DNA from: Desulfobulbaceae bacterium
Lineage (GTDB): Bacteria > Desulfobacterota > Desulfobulbia > Desulfobulbales > Desulfobulbaceae
Direction: 5' to 3'
Length of the DNA stretch: 43,619 nucleotides
NCBI GenBank assembly: GCA_012744275.1
Contig: JAAYIE010000122.1
Location: 1-43,619, forward strand
Made by a program: the position numbers and the translations under genes. Of the stretch, positions 25,081-34,059 are shown in pieces; within the stretch, counting starts at the first letter, position 1, and each line of letters opens with the position of its first letter. The notes under the pieces are model-generated. The model was given only the letters and a program-made list of their open reading frames with translations, did not search any database and was not told the DNA's origin.

Positions 25081-26544
25081 TTAAAGTCCTTCGGTGCGGT
25101 AGTTGGGCGCTTCCCGGGTGATAATCACATCGTGTACATGGGATTCCCTGAGACCGGCGGTGGATATCTGTACGAAGCGGGCCTTGGTCTGCAGTTCCGC
25201 GATGGTAGCGGCTCCAGTATAGCCCATGCCGGAGCGTAGGCCACCCAGTAGCTGGTAGATGACCTCGGCAATGGGACCGCGATACGGTACCTTGCCCTCA
25301 ATGCCCTCCGGCACAAGCTTGCTGCTGTTGCTGCCCTGGAAATAGCGGTCACTGGAGCCTTCCTTCATGGCGCCGATGGAACCCATACCGCGGTAACCCT
25401 TGTACTTGCGGCCCTGATACAGGAAAGTCTCCCCGGGGGTCTCATCGGTGCCAGCAAAGAGCGAGCCCACCATAACGGTGTTGGCGCCAACTCCGATGGC
25501 CTTGCAGATATCGCCGGAAAATTTGATGCCGCCATCGGCAACGATTGGGATGCCTTTAGTGGCTGCAGCCCGCACGCAGTCCTGCAAGGCGGTCAACTGG
25601 GGCACACCTACGCCTGCTACAATGCGGGTGGTACAGATTGAGCCCGGCCCAACCCCTACCTTGACCGCATCCGCGCCAGAAGCAATCAGGGCGGCGGCAC
25701 CTTCACCCGTGGCCACATTACCAGCGACAAGCTGCAGGTCGGGATAGGCAGCCTTCACTTCCTGCACTGCCCGCAGGATACCAGCCGAGTGGCCGTGGGC
25801 GGAATCGAGTACCACCACATCCACCTTGGCATCAACCAACGCCGCTGTGCGAGCCAGCATTTCCGGGCCAACGCCAATGGCCGCACCAGCAAGCAGACGG
25901 CCCATGCTGTCCTTAGCTGAGTTGGGATACTGCCGAACCTTTTCGATATCTTTTATGGTGATCAGGCCTTTAAGACGGCCCGCTTCGTCTACTACCAGCA
26001 ATTTTTCAATGCGGTGTTCGTGCAGGAGCGCCTTTGAGTGTGCCTGATCAATACCCTCGGGAGCGGTCACCAGATTTTTGCTGGTCATGACATCGTTGAC
26101 CCGTAAATCCGGGTCGGAAACAAAGCGCAGATCGCGGTTGGTGACAATGCCCACCAACTTGTCGCCATCCAGCACCGGCAGACCTGAGATACGGTAGGTG
26201 GCCATGATTTCCTGTACCTCGGCCACACTCTGGTTGCGGGTGACAGTGATCGGATCAACGATCATGCCGGATTCTGATTTTTTAACCCGCTCCACCTCGC
26301 GTGCCTGTGCATCAATACTCATATTCTTGTGGATAATGCCGATACCACCCTCTCTGGCCATGGCAATAGCAGTCTGGTGCTCGGTAACTGTGTCCATGGC
26401 GGCGCTCAAAAGCGGTGCTCGTAATTCGATGCTTTGGGTAAGCCTGGTGGTGAGATCAACCTGGGAGGGTAGGATGGCCGAAGCCCCCGGCACTAAGAGG
26501 ACATCATCGAAGGTGAGTGCCATGGGTATTTGGTTGGGAGTCAT
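25081..26544 (-). CDS. guaB: Inosine-5'-monophosphate dehydrogenase
   Basis: Oxidises IMP to XMP with NAD, the rate-limiting step to GMP. With the start [17 protein letters not shown] at 26544 the product has 487 residues, the normal length. A pair of CBS domains (about 95-205) is inserted into the barrel. The catalytic-cysteine loop is [18 protein letters not shown], and the flap [16 protein letters not shown] and the [20 protein letters not shown] segment are intact. The ORF extends to 26652 upstream, but family alignment supports 26544. The leader contains a palindrome, ggcattc-gg-gaatgcc, at 26609-26624. Confidence 0.97.
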   Translation of the reverse strand: MTPNQIPMALTFDDVLLVPGASAILPSQVDLTTRLTQSIELRAPLLSAAMDTVTEHQTAIAMAREGGIGIIHKNMSIDAQAREVERVKKSESGMIVDPITVTRNQSVAEVQEIMATYRISGLPVLDGDKLVGIVTNRDLRFVSDPDLRVNDVMTSKNLVTAPEGIDQAHSKALLHEHRIEKLLVVDEAGRLKGLITIKDIEKVRQYPNSAKDSMGRLLAGAAIGVGPEMLARTAALVDAKVDVVVLDSAHGHSAGILRAVQEVKAAYPDLQLVAGNVATGEGAAALIASGADAVKVGVGPGSICTTRIVAGVGVPQLTALQDCVRAAATKGIPIVADGGIKFSGDICKAIGVGANTVMVGSLFAGTDETPGETFLYQGRKYKGYRGMGSIGAMKEGSSDRYFQGSNSSKLVPEGIEGKVPYRGPIAEVIYQLLGGLRSGMGYTGAATIAELQTKARFVQISTAGLRESHVHDVIITREAPNYRTEGL

Positions 26545-26608
26545 AAAAGGAGCTTCTCCTCTGTGAGATGAAATGGCGGCGTTGCTGTTCGTTGCCGGCA
26601 GTGGCGCA

Positions 26609-26624
26609 GGCATTCGGGAATGCC
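26609..26624 (-). promoter_or_regulatory. Perfect palindrome in the guaB leader
   Basis: GGCATTC and GAATGCC flank a 2-bp centre, 65 bp before the guaB ATG. It could be an operator or a leader hairpin. I see no purine riboswitch. The rest of the 292-bp gap to the plus-strand yciO gene shows no gene. Confidence 0.3.
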
Positions 26625-26836
26625 CTGCCTGCTGACAATGTAATAAACGCATATACTATCATGTTCACGGAGAAAAGAAAATACCACTGCTTCCTCTGGG
26701 GAGGAACAAAGCTTTTTCTTTTTCACTTGAGGGGGTACTATGCGTGTTTCTTAATTACCCCACGGCAAAGCTGGCGGTGAGAGTTGGACAGGATGGGGGT
26801 GGAACCGCTTCTGCGCATTATGAAGGAGGGCAGGGA

Positions 26837-27463
26837 ATGGCAAAAATTATTGAAATCAACCCCATCAATCCACAAGCGCGCTTGATTGAGCAGGTGGTGG
26901 AAGCTTTGCGCTTTGGGGGGGTTATTTGCTACCCGACTGATACCATGTACGGAATCGGCTGCGATATTTTTAACCAGAAGGCGGTGAAGCGAATCTACCA
27001 GATCAAGCAGCGCCCCAAGGATAAACCCTTCAGTTTCATGTGCGCCTCGCTCACCAATATCAGCAGCTACGGCCATGTGGGCAACAGCGCCTACCGGGTC
27101 ATGCGTAAATGTCTGCCAGGCCCATATACCTTTGTTTTGTCAGGAACGAAACTGGTGCCGAAAATTATGCTGACCCGACAGAAAACAGTCGGCATTCGGG
27201 TGCCGGATTATCCCATTTGCCTGGCCCTGATTGAGGCTCTGGGCAACCCGATACTGAACACCAGCGCCCAGACCGAGGAGACGGAAGAGCTGGTGCGAAG
27301 CGCCATGGATGCTGAGGACCGTTTTGGCAGGCAGGTTGATTTGATCATCGATGGTGGTGAGATAGTGCCTGAGCCTTCAACGGTGATTTCACTTTTGGAA
27401 GAAACACCCCAGATCCTGCGCCAGGGCAAGGGAGACAGCAGCTGGTTTGGCCCGGCTTTGTGA
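26837..27463 (+). CDS. yciO: YciO-type Sua5/TsaC-family protein
   Basis: A 208-residue YrdC-fold protein. MAKIIEINPINPQARLIEQ, then GGVICYPTDTMYGIGCDI and KPFSFMCASL, match the E. coli YciO subgroup of the Sua5/TsaC (threonylcarbamoyl-AMP synthase) family more closely than TsaC itself. The C-terminal QVDLIIDGGEIVPEPSTVIS is also YciO-like. Catalysis of t6A synthesis is therefore possible but unproven. The ATG at 26837 has GGAGGGCAGGGA upstream; an earlier start in the ORF is unlikely. Confidence 0.88.
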   Translation: MAKIIEINPINPQARLIEQVVEALRFGGVICYPTDTMYGIGCDIFNQKAVKRIYQIKQRPKDKPFSFMCASLTNISSYGHVGNSAYRVMRKCLPGPYTFVLSGTKLVPKIMLTRQKTVGIRVPDYPICLALIEALGNPILNTSAQTEETEELVRSAMDAEDRFGRQVDLIIDGGEIVPEPSTVISLLEETPQILRQGKGDSSWFGPAL

Positions 27464-27511
27464 ACCGATTTTGGATTCGACTCCAGATCATCGCACAAGA
27501 GCATCTTTTAA

Positions 27512-27544
27512 CAAAAAAACCGGCTTCTTTTAAAAGAAGCCGGT
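27512..27544 (-). terminator. Terminator of the ihfB-like gene
   Basis: Perfect self-complementary 26-mer, 27519-27544 (13-bp arms), followed on the minus strand by a run of seven T. It lies about 28 bp after the ihfB stop; on the plus strand there is no T run after it. Confidence 0.85.
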
Positions 27545-27571
27545 CTGATCTGAACGGTGTTTTATACCCAA

Positions 27572-27862
27572 TCACTCAGCATTGTTATTGATGAGCACCT
27601 CTTTGAGCGACTTGCTCATGGTGAAATGCAGCGTTTTTCTCTCCGGAATGTGCATCATTTTGCCGGTCTTGGGGTTTTTGGTCGTGCGTGGTTTGCGGCT
27701 ACGCACTGAAAAGCTGCCGAAGCCGCGAATCTCCACCCGTCGTTCCTCGATCAGTGCCTGGGAGATTTCCTCAAGGATGATATCCACAGCCTGGGCTAAA
27801 TCCTGTTTGTAATAATCTCCGAGCCGCTGGGAGACTTCATTAACCAGTTCACGCTTTAACAT
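27572..27862 (-). CDS. ihfB: HU/IHF-family DNA-binding protein, probably IHF beta
   Basis: A 96-residue nucleoid-associated protein that bends DNA. The body is typical of the family: MLKRELVNEVSQRL start, VEIRGFGSFSVRSRKPRTTK and NPKTGKMMHIPERKTLHF arm, where the proline that intercalates into DNA lies. Position downstream of rpsA mirrors the rpsA-ihfB order of proteobacteria, which favours IHF beta over HU. The start at 27862 has GGAAGAG upstream; the earlier ORF start to 27892 is not needed. A strong terminator follows. Confidence 0.85.
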   Translation of the reverse strand: MLKRELVNEVSQRLGDYYKQDLAQAVDIILEEISQALIEERRVEIRGFGSFSVRSRKPRTTKNPKTGKMMHIPERKTLHFTMSKSLKEVLINNNAE

Positions 27863-27932
27863 GCTCTCTTCCTTTACGATGCCGCAGTACAACCATTAAG
27901 GCCTTGTGCGACTGCGTCTGTTGGCAAACTAC

Positions 27933-27965
27933 GCCTGGCAGCAGTACGAATTTCTCCTGCCAGGC
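27933..27965 (-). repeat. Inverted repeat between rpsA and ihfB
   Basis: Nine-base arms gcctggcag (27933-27941) and ctgccaggc (27957-27965) with a 15-base loop, ten bases past the rpsA stop. No T run follows, so it is more likely an RNA-processing or stability hairpin than a terminator. Confidence 0.4.
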
Positions 27966-27974
27966 TGGTATTGT

Positions 27975-29705
27975 CTATTTTTGAGAGTTTTCTTCGGCAG
28001 CGGCCTTTAGTAGGTCGCCCAATGTTGAAGGACCCTCTTGGGCTTTGGGCATGTATTCTTCGGGGACAACTCCGTTATTGTCTTCTTTTTCCTGCAGGGC
28101 CTTGATGGAAAGCCCAATTTTACGATCATCTGCGGATACGTTGATCACCATGGCCTGGAGGTTGTCTCCCACCTTGAACATATCTACCGGAGTCTTGACT
28201 TTATCCTTGGAGATCTCGGAAACATGCACCAAGCCTTCAATACCTTCTTCCAGTTGAACAAAAATGCCGAAGTCCGTCACATTAGTAATGCTGCCTTCCA
28301 CTGTGGAACCAATCGGATAGTTGGTTACCGCCGCCTGCCACGGATCGGGCTCCAATTGCTTGACGCCCAGGGAGAAACGTTCGTTTTCCTTGTCGATCTT
28401 CAGCACAACTGCCTGTATGGTCTCGCCCTTGGCATACTTCTCAGAAGGATGTTTAATGCGCTCCGTCCAAGAGAGATCAGACACATGAATCAGGCCGTCA
28501 ATGCCTTCTTCTATGCCGATGAAAATGCCGAAATCTGTGATGTTTTTGATTTTTCCTTCAATGATGGCGCCCACGGGATAGCTCTCCTCAACCACATCCC
28601 AAGGATTGGGCAAGAGCTGCTTCATGCCCAGGGAAATGCGTTTGGTGTCGGCCTCTACCTTGAGCACTTGCACTTCAATAGCATCACCTACGCCCACAAT
28701 CTTGGAAGGATGTTTGGGTTTTTTCGACCAGCTCATCTCAGAGATGTGCACCAGACCTTCCACGCCTTCTTCCAGTTCGACAAAGGCACCATAATCGGTG
28801 ATGGAGACCACCTTACCGGGAACCCGCGCACCGGGAGCGTACAGCTCCGGAACCTGTTCCCATGGGTCGGCTTTGAGCTGCTTGACACCCAGGGAAATAC
28901 GGTTGGAATCCTTATCGTATTTCAGGATTTTGACTTCAAGCTCCTCACCCACGTTGTAGAGTTTGGAGGGATGAGAAACCCTGCCCCAGGACAGATCGGT
29001 GATGTGGCAAAGGCCATCCATGCCACCCAAATCGATAAACAGGCCATAGTCGGTGATGTTGGTGATGGCGCCGCGGATGATTTGTCCTTCGCTGAGCGTG
29101 TTGCGCATCTGGTCACGCAGGGCGGCGCGCTCTTCCTCGAGGATCACACGACGTGAGATGACCACATTGTTGCGCTTGCGGTTAAATTTCAAAACCTTGA
29201 AGGCATAGACTTCGCCGATAAGGGCATCCAGATCCTTCACCGGACGCAGATCAATCTGTGAATAGGGGAGGAAGGCAGGAACGCCAATATCCACCGACAT
29301 ACCGCCCTTGACCCGGCTGTCGATGCGTCCCTCGATGGTGCCGTCTTCCTCTTGGATGCGGGCAATCTCTTCCCAAACTTTGATGGCAATGGCCTTTTCC
29401 CGGGAGAGCAGCAGGCCGCCTTCTTCCTTGCGTTTTTCTATGAAAACCTCAAACTGATCACCAATAACTATCTCCCTGTCCGGATCTTCATGCCGGAATT
29501 CGGTCAGGGGAATGTAACTCTCCGCCTTGTCACCCACATCAATAAGGACGGCATCGCCGGCAAGTCCTACCACGGTACCGAGCGCCACCTCGCCCACATT
29601 GATGACTGTATTGTTGTCGTCCTGCTCAAAAAGCTCGGCAAAACTGATATCTTCAAAGGCGTTGTCGTCGGTCGCCATGCCGGGTTGAATTTCGTTTCGT
29701 GTCAT
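27975..29705 (-). CDS. rpsA: 30S ribosomal protein S1
   Basis: Binds mRNA on the 30S subunit and helps initiation. With the start at 29705 (MTRNEIQPGMATDD; AGGAA five bases upstream) the product has 576 residues with six S1 repeats: two N-terminal divergent repeats (about 45-110 and 125-195) that anchor it to the ribosome and four canonical repeats such as YGLFIDLGGMDGLCHITDLS and YGAFVELEEGVEGLVHISEM. Each canonical repeat ends in the usual RISLGVKQL or RISLGMKQL. Cmk, which often precedes rpsA, is absent here. A terminator-like hairpin lies only 42 bp before the ATG. Confidence 0.96.
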   Translation of the reverse strand: MTRNEIQPGMATDDNAFEDISFAELFEQDDNNTVINVGEVALGTVVGLAGDAVLIDVGDKAESYIPLTEFRHEDPDREIVIGDQFEVFIEKRKEEGGLLLSREKAIAIKVWEEIARIQEEDGTIEGRIDSRVKGGMSVDIGVPAFLPYSQIDLRPVKDLDALIGEVYAFKVLKFNRKRNNVVISRRVILEEERAALRDQMRNTLSEGQIIRGAITNITDYGLFIDLGGMDGLCHITDLSWGRVSHPSKLYNVGEELEVKILKYDKDSNRISLGVKQLKADPWEQVPELYAPGARVPGKVVSITDYGAFVELEEGVEGLVHISEMSWSKKPKHPSKIVGVGDAIEVQVLKVEADTKRISLGMKQLLPNPWDVVEESYPVGAIIEGKIKNITDFGIFIGIEEGIDGLIHVSDLSWTERIKHPSEKYAKGETIQAVVLKIDKENERFSLGVKQLEPDPWQAAVTNYPIGSTVEGSITNVTDFGIFVQLEEGIEGLVHVSEISKDKVKTPVDMFKVGDNLQAMVINVSADDRKIGLSIKALQEKEDNNGVVPEEYMPKAQEGPSTLGDLLKAAAEENSQK

Positions 29706-29746
29706 GGAAGTTCCTGTGGTGATCACTGTCAGCCTGGGAAAAGGTT

Positions 29747-29774
29747 AAAAAAAAAGAGGCTAGAACCCTGCCTC
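29747..29774 (-). terminator. Terminator-like hairpin in front of rpsA
   Basis: On the minus strand GAGGC-agggttcta-GCCTC is followed by nine T. It lies about 170 bp after the end of the decayed pilus locus and 42 bp before the rpsA ATG. It may end upstream transcription or act as an attenuator of rpsA. Confidence 0.6.
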
Positions 29775-29944
29775 AGCACAATAGAACGCTTATTTACCAG
29801 ATTGTGAACGTGAAAACAACTGTTTCTTGGTTTTGCCGAAACAATCACACTGGTGGCGCATGCCGGCAAGACTCTGTGGGAGGTGGAATAAAAAATGGTG
29901 GCGAATTTGTAGGGTCACGGGCTTCTGGTCAGCTTTTTTTGTTT

Positions 29945-30438
29945 TTATTTGTGGACCCCCAATTTTTCCAGGAGAGGACTAAACAACTCCTCATATGATT
30001 GAAATGCCTTGCGCCACACCACCAGGAGCTTTGGCAGATCCTTGCTGTTGACGGTCAAGTTGGCACTGAGTGCCAGGGCTTCGGGGTCGTACAGGGTATG
30101 CAGGCTGTCCCGGTAAGGATGTAGAAGGTGTGGCGACGGTGCTCCATGGCCATGGAGCACATGGTGGCATGGAAAGGTGAGGTGTTGAGGCTGCCGTGCA
30201 TGTCGGCCTGGTAGGCAATGCAGGCAAAGCGGACAAAGAGCATGCGTTCCTGCGCCTCCTGTATGTTGTCGGTGCTGAGCATCTGGTAACCGAAAGTCTG
30301 CAGGTTCTCCTGGATAGTATCACGGTCCGGGCCAGCGGGGCAGGTTACCAACGCCATGGGTACGTCCTCCACCTTGTCGGTACCAGTTACTCCACCTGAT
30401 GTCAGCCAGTCCAGGGGTGGTAGCGGCGGTGGTTGCAC
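29945..30438 (-). pseudogene. Decayed companion of the pilus ATPase gene
   Basis: A conserved-looking coding relic in two frames. The first frame (GTG 30438) reads through LDWLTSGGVTGTDKVEDVPM and ALVTCPAGPDRDTIQENLQT to HRRHTFYILTG. Near 30100 the frame shifts by one base, after which DSLHTLYDPEALALSANLTV and KLLVVWRKAFQSYEELFSPL lead to a TAA at 29947-29945. The central part (LVTCPAG...TFGYQMLSTDNIQEAQERM) looks like a degenerate receiver-type fold without a phosphorylation site; I do not recognise the family with confidence. It follows the broken pilT/pilU-like gene and shares its fate, so the two probably formed an operon. Confidence 0.6.
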
Positions 30439-30495
30439 CTTGGCTGGGCCAGCCGTTTTTGGGGTTGGTTGTGGTTGAGCTGCTGCCTTGCAAGG

Positions 30496-31354
30496 TCAAG
30501 CACAACGCTGCATTTCGGTTATTTGAGTTGCAGTATAGCCCCTGGAGGCAGTTTGCTAAGTGTTGGTCAAAGGTGCGCATATTGCGGGTTGCGCCCTCCT
30601 TAACCACGTTGCAATAGGTTTTGTCCTCGGATTCGCCCTTGATGATGAGGTCGCGCACCCGCAGGCTGGTGTGCACACCTCCATGGCCGCCACCGTCCGT
30701 TGCCGACTTTGGGCAAGAGCCGCTGGCTGACAATCCAGCGGATGGTATCGGCCAGGCGGTTATGGATCTGCGGCTGTTCATTGGTCTCAAACATGCCGAG
30801 GATACGGTTGATGGTTTGGCCGGTATCAATGGTGTGCAGGGAGGAGAAGGCTAAATGGCCGGTTCCCGCGGCAGTGAGCATAATTTCAATCGTCTCCCGG
30901 TCCCGAATTTCACCCACCAGAATAAGCTTAGGCGCCTGGCGCAGGGCTGCGCGCAGGCCACTTGAAAGGTATCGAAATCTTCGCCCATCTCTCGCTGGTT
31001 GAAGGTGGCGCGTTTGTGCGGATGCACATATTCGATGAATAATATGGATGTCCCGCTGTTCGTTGATGCTGTTTAAAATGGCGGCCATTGAAGTGGTTTT
31101 GCCGGTTCCGGTGGCGCCGGTGATCAGGATTAGGCCGTTGTGTTCTTCTGCCATTTAAGGAGAAGCTGGGGGAAGGCTGGAAGGTCTTGAAGGATGGGAT
31201 TGGAGTCTCCAACTTCCGGGGTGGCGTCAACCGGCACCAGCACGCCGTCACTTTCTACCTGCAGGCCTTTCTCCACTGCCAGGTTGAGGTCGGAAACCCG
31301 CTCATGCTAGTTGAGCATGGAGGTGATCCAGTAGTTAATCTCCTGTTGTCGCAT
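30496..31354 (-). pseudogene. Broken PilT/PilU-type pilus retraction ATPase
   Basis: Clear relic of a type IV pilus retraction ATPase. Reading ATG 31354 onward: the 16th codon is TAG (MRQQEINYWITSMLN-stop-HERVSDLNLAVEKG); an internal deletion of about 90 codons joins VDATPEVG to a segment just before the Walker A motif; then GATGTGKTTSMAAIL is intact. About 11 bases are missing where the family's aspartate box (TIEDP) should be. Single-base losses occur at about 30961, 30694 and 30670, and a gain near 30540. In between, QAPKLILVGEIRDRETIEIM and HLAFSSLHTIDTGQTINRIL are well preserved. The remaining 859 bp would encode about 286 codons against roughly 350 in the family. Six or more lesions of different kinds rule out recoding and make this a true pseudogene. 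Confidence 0.92.
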
Positions 31355-31461
31355 GGCTGTTCCCGGGATAGAATACTGTGGTTCAGGCATATCTTTCAAT
31401 CTCATCTTGGATCGGCAGAAAAATTCAAGCAAGAATTTATTGACAATACAATGGAGCAGGT

Positions 31462-33285
31462 ATGAAGCAGAAATTGCGCAGTGCCACCAGCACGGAAGGC
31501 AGGCACATGGCCGGAGCCCGGGCGCTGTGGCGAGCCAATGGGCGCAGTGAGGAGCAGATGTCGCGTCCGGTTATTGCCGTGGTCAACTCCTTTACCCAGT
31601 TCGTGCCGGGGCATGTGCACCTGCACGAAATCGGCCAGCGAGTGAAGCGGCGCATAGAGGAACTGGGCTGTTTTGCCGCCGAGTTCAATACCATTGCCAT
31701 TGATGACGGCATTGCCATGGGGCATTTGGGCATGCTCTACTCCTTGCCTTCACGGGAGCTGATTGCCGACTCGGTTGAATACATGTGCAATGCCCACACC
31801 GTGGATGCCATGGTGTGCATTTCCAATTGCGACAAGATAACGCCAGGCATGCTTATGGCAGCCATGCGCCTGAATATACCAGCAATTTTTGTCTCCGGTG
31901 GGCCCATGGAGGCCGGCCGCGGCCAAGGCCGTTCGCTAGATCTGATTGATGCCATGGTCATGGCTGCAGATACTCAGATCAGCGACAGCGAGGTGGATGA
32001 AGTGGAGCGCAGCGCCTGTCCGACCTGCGGTTCCTGCTCAGGTATGTTTACTGCCAACTCCATGAATTGCCTCAATGAGGCTCTTGGCATGGCCTTACCC
32101 GGCAACGGAACAGTAGTGGCCACTCATGTGGCCCGGTTCGGACTCTTTGATGCGGCGGCAGAACGTATTGTCGAGATGTGTCGCGCCTGGTACGAGGATG
32201 GCGACGCCAAAGTACTGCCCCGTTCCATTGCCAGCCATACTGCTTTCACCAATGCCATGGCGCTTGATATTGCCATGGGCGGCTCAACCAACACGGTGCT
32301 GCATCTTTTGGCTGTGGCCCAAGAGGCTGAGGTGGACTTTACCATGAATGATATCGATGCACTTTCGCGCAAGGTGCCCAATTTGTGCAAGGTGGCGCCC
32401 AGCTCCACTTATCATGTGGAGGATGTGAATCGAGCCGGCGGCATTATGGCCATTATGGGCGAGCTGGACAGGGCCGGTTTACTGGACACCAGCGTATACC
32501 GGGCCGATGGCCTTACTCTCGCCGAGGCGCTTGCCCGCTACGATCTGATGCGGCCTGGCACAAGCAACGAAGCCAAACAGCTTTACCGCAGTGCACCTGC
32601 GGGCAAACGCAACCTGGTGATGGGGTCACAGGAAACCTTCTACGATGAGTTGGACCTTGACCGGGAAAAGGGTTGTATTCGGGATTTGGCACACGCCTAC
32701 TCGAAGGATGGCGGCTTGGCTGTGCTTTTCGGGAATATCGCGCCACGGGGTTGTATCGTTAAAACTGCCGGAGTAGACGCTGCTATTCTCCGTTTTTCCG
32801 GCACAGCCCGTGTGTACCACTCGCAAGAGGCGGCCAGTGCGGGGATTCTTGATGGTTCGGTCAGGGCGGGCGACGTGGTTTGTATCCTCTATGAAGGCCC
32901 CAAAGGTGGTCCAGGCATGCAGGAGATGTTGTATCCTACCTCATACCTCAAATCCCGCCATTTGGGTGCGGCCTGTGCCCTCATTACTGACGGCCGTTTT
33001 TCCGGTGGCACTTCCGGTCTGTCCATTGGTCATGTGTCTCCTGAAGCTGCAAGCGGTGGACCCATTGGCCTGGTACGTGATGGCGACCGCATTGATATCG
33101 ATATACCCGGCCGCGCCATTGTCCTGATGGTGAGCGAAGAAGAATTGGCCGCACGCAGGCGGGAAGAAGAGCGACGTGGCGCACAGGCCTTTACTCCGCA
33201 GAGAGACCGGGTAGTTTCCAAGGCCCTGCAGGCCTATGCCCGTTTTGCCGCCTCGGCCGACAAGGGGGCGGTGCGCGAATTATAA
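31462..33285 (+). CDS. ilvD: Dihydroxy-acid dehydratase
   Basis: Iron-sulfur dehydratase in valine, isoleucine and leucine synthesis. The 607 residues match the long E. coli type. Cluster cysteines are visible in [13 protein letters not shown] and [31 protein letters not shown] and [20 protein letters not shown] are the substrate and metal loops. GGAGCAGG precedes the ATG. It starts the operon ilvD-cmoA-cmoB-SLOG-like protein; cmoA begins two bases after its stop. The upstream 100 bp is shared with the decayed divergent pilus ATPase gene. Confidence 0.97.
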   Translation: MKQKLRSATSTEGRHMAGARALWRANGRSEEQMSRPVIAVVNSFTQFVPGHVHLHEIGQRVKRRIEELGCFAAEFNTIAIDDGIAMGHLGMLYSLPSRELIADSVEYMCNAHTVDAMVCISNCDKITPGMLMAAMRLNIPAIFVSGGPMEAGRGQGRSLDLIDAMVMAADTQISDSEVDEVERSACPTCGSCSGMFTANSMNCLNEALGMALPGNGTVVATHVARFGLFDAAAERIVEMCRAWYEDGDAKVLPRSIASHTAFTNAMALDIAMGGSTNTVLHLLAVAQEAEVDFTMNDIDALSRKVPNLCKVAPSSTYHVEDVNRAGGIMAIMGELDRAGLLDTSVYRADGLTLAEALARYDLMRPGTSNEAKQLYRSAPAGKRNLVMGSQETFYDELDLDREKGCIRDLAHAYSKDGGLAVLFGNIAPRGCIVKTAGVDAAILRFSGTARVYHSQEAASAGILDGSVRAGDVVCILYEGPKGGPGMQEMLYPTSYLKSRHLGAACALITDGRFSGGTSGLSIGHVSPEAASGGPIGLVRDGDRIDIDIPGRAIVLMVSEEELAARRREEERRGAQAFTPQRDRVVSKALQAYARFAASADKGAVREL

Positions 33286-33287
33286 GG

Positions 33288-34055
33288 ATGAGCACCTTTG
33301 CAAAGAAGAGTGGTGGGATAGACGTAACTCCTGCCAACCGTGACGAGATCTTCCGCGATAAGCCGATTCGGGAGGATTTTGCCTTTAATGGGGAGGTGGC
33401 TGCGGTTTTTGATGATATGCTGCAACGATCTGTGCCCTGTTACCACCTGGTGATTGACGCCATGGCGCAGATTTTGGATCGTCGTCTGGCCAATGGCGCC
33501 TTAGTATATGATCTGGGTTGTTCGATCGGTACAACCTTGTGTTTGTTGGCCGAACGCCTGGCAGAACGTGGTTTTCACTATACCGGCGTGGATAAGGCGC
33601 CAGCCATGCTTGAGCAGGCTCGCCGCCAGAGCTTGACTACGGCGAAGGGAAGGGTGCGTTTTTTGGATGACGATATTACCACCTGTCCACTCAGCGATGC
33701 AGGAGCGGTATTGTGCAACTACACCCTGCAGTTTCTCCGGCCGGTGGCGCGCCAGGCCTTCGTGAACAGGGTTTTTGCTGCTCTGCCGCCTGGCGGTGTC
33801 TTTTTACTCAGCGAGAAAACCATTGGCCATGCCCCCTCCTTGAACCGGGATTTTATCGCCATCCACCACAACTTCAAAAGGATGCGGGGCTATTCGGAAT
33901 TGGAAATTGCCGCCAAGCGCGAAGCACTGGAAAATGTTCTGATCCCCTTTTCATTGCAGGAAAACATGCAATTGCTGCAAAAAGCCGGCTTTGTTGAAGT
34001 GGAACCTTTTTTTACCTGGTTTAATTTCAGCTCCATTGTGGGGCTGAAGCGGTAG
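33288..34055 (+). CDS. cmoA: Carboxy-S-adenosyl-L-methionine synthase CmoA
   Basis: Makes carboxy-SAM from SAM and prephenate for wobble-uridine modification (cmo5U34). The 255 residues have the CmoA signature FNGEVAAVFDDMLQRSVPCY, SAM motif VYDLGCSIGTTLCLLAERL, TGVDKAPAMLEQAR and the tail FTWFNFSSIVGLKR. The start overlaps nothing; GG of TAAGG sits directly before it, so translation is probably coupled to ilvD. cmoB follows four bases after its stop. Confidence 0.94.
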   Translation: MSTFAKKSGGIDVTPANRDEIFRDKPIREDFAFNGEVAAVFDDMLQRSVPCYHLVIDAMAQILDRRLANGALVYDLGCSIGTTLCLLAERLAERGFHYTGVDKAPAMLEQARRQSLTTAKGRVRFLDDDITTCPLSDAGAVLCNYTLQFLRPVARQAFVNRVFAALPPGGVFLLSEKTIGHAPSLNRDFIAIHHNFKRMRGYSELEIAAKREALENVLIPFSLQENMQLLQKAGFVEVEPFFTWFNFSSIVGLKR

Positions 34056-34059
34056 CAAT

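Noticed and set aside
28038-29156. A 372-codon plus-strand ORF opposite rpsA
   Set aside because: Mirror of the S1 repeats; its periodic pattern follows the repeats of rpsA and shows no independent family signal.
31307-31309. TAG inside the pilus ATPase relic as a recoded (pyrrolysine-type) codon
   Set aside because: The same gene also carries several frameshifts and deletions, so decay is the simpler explanation.
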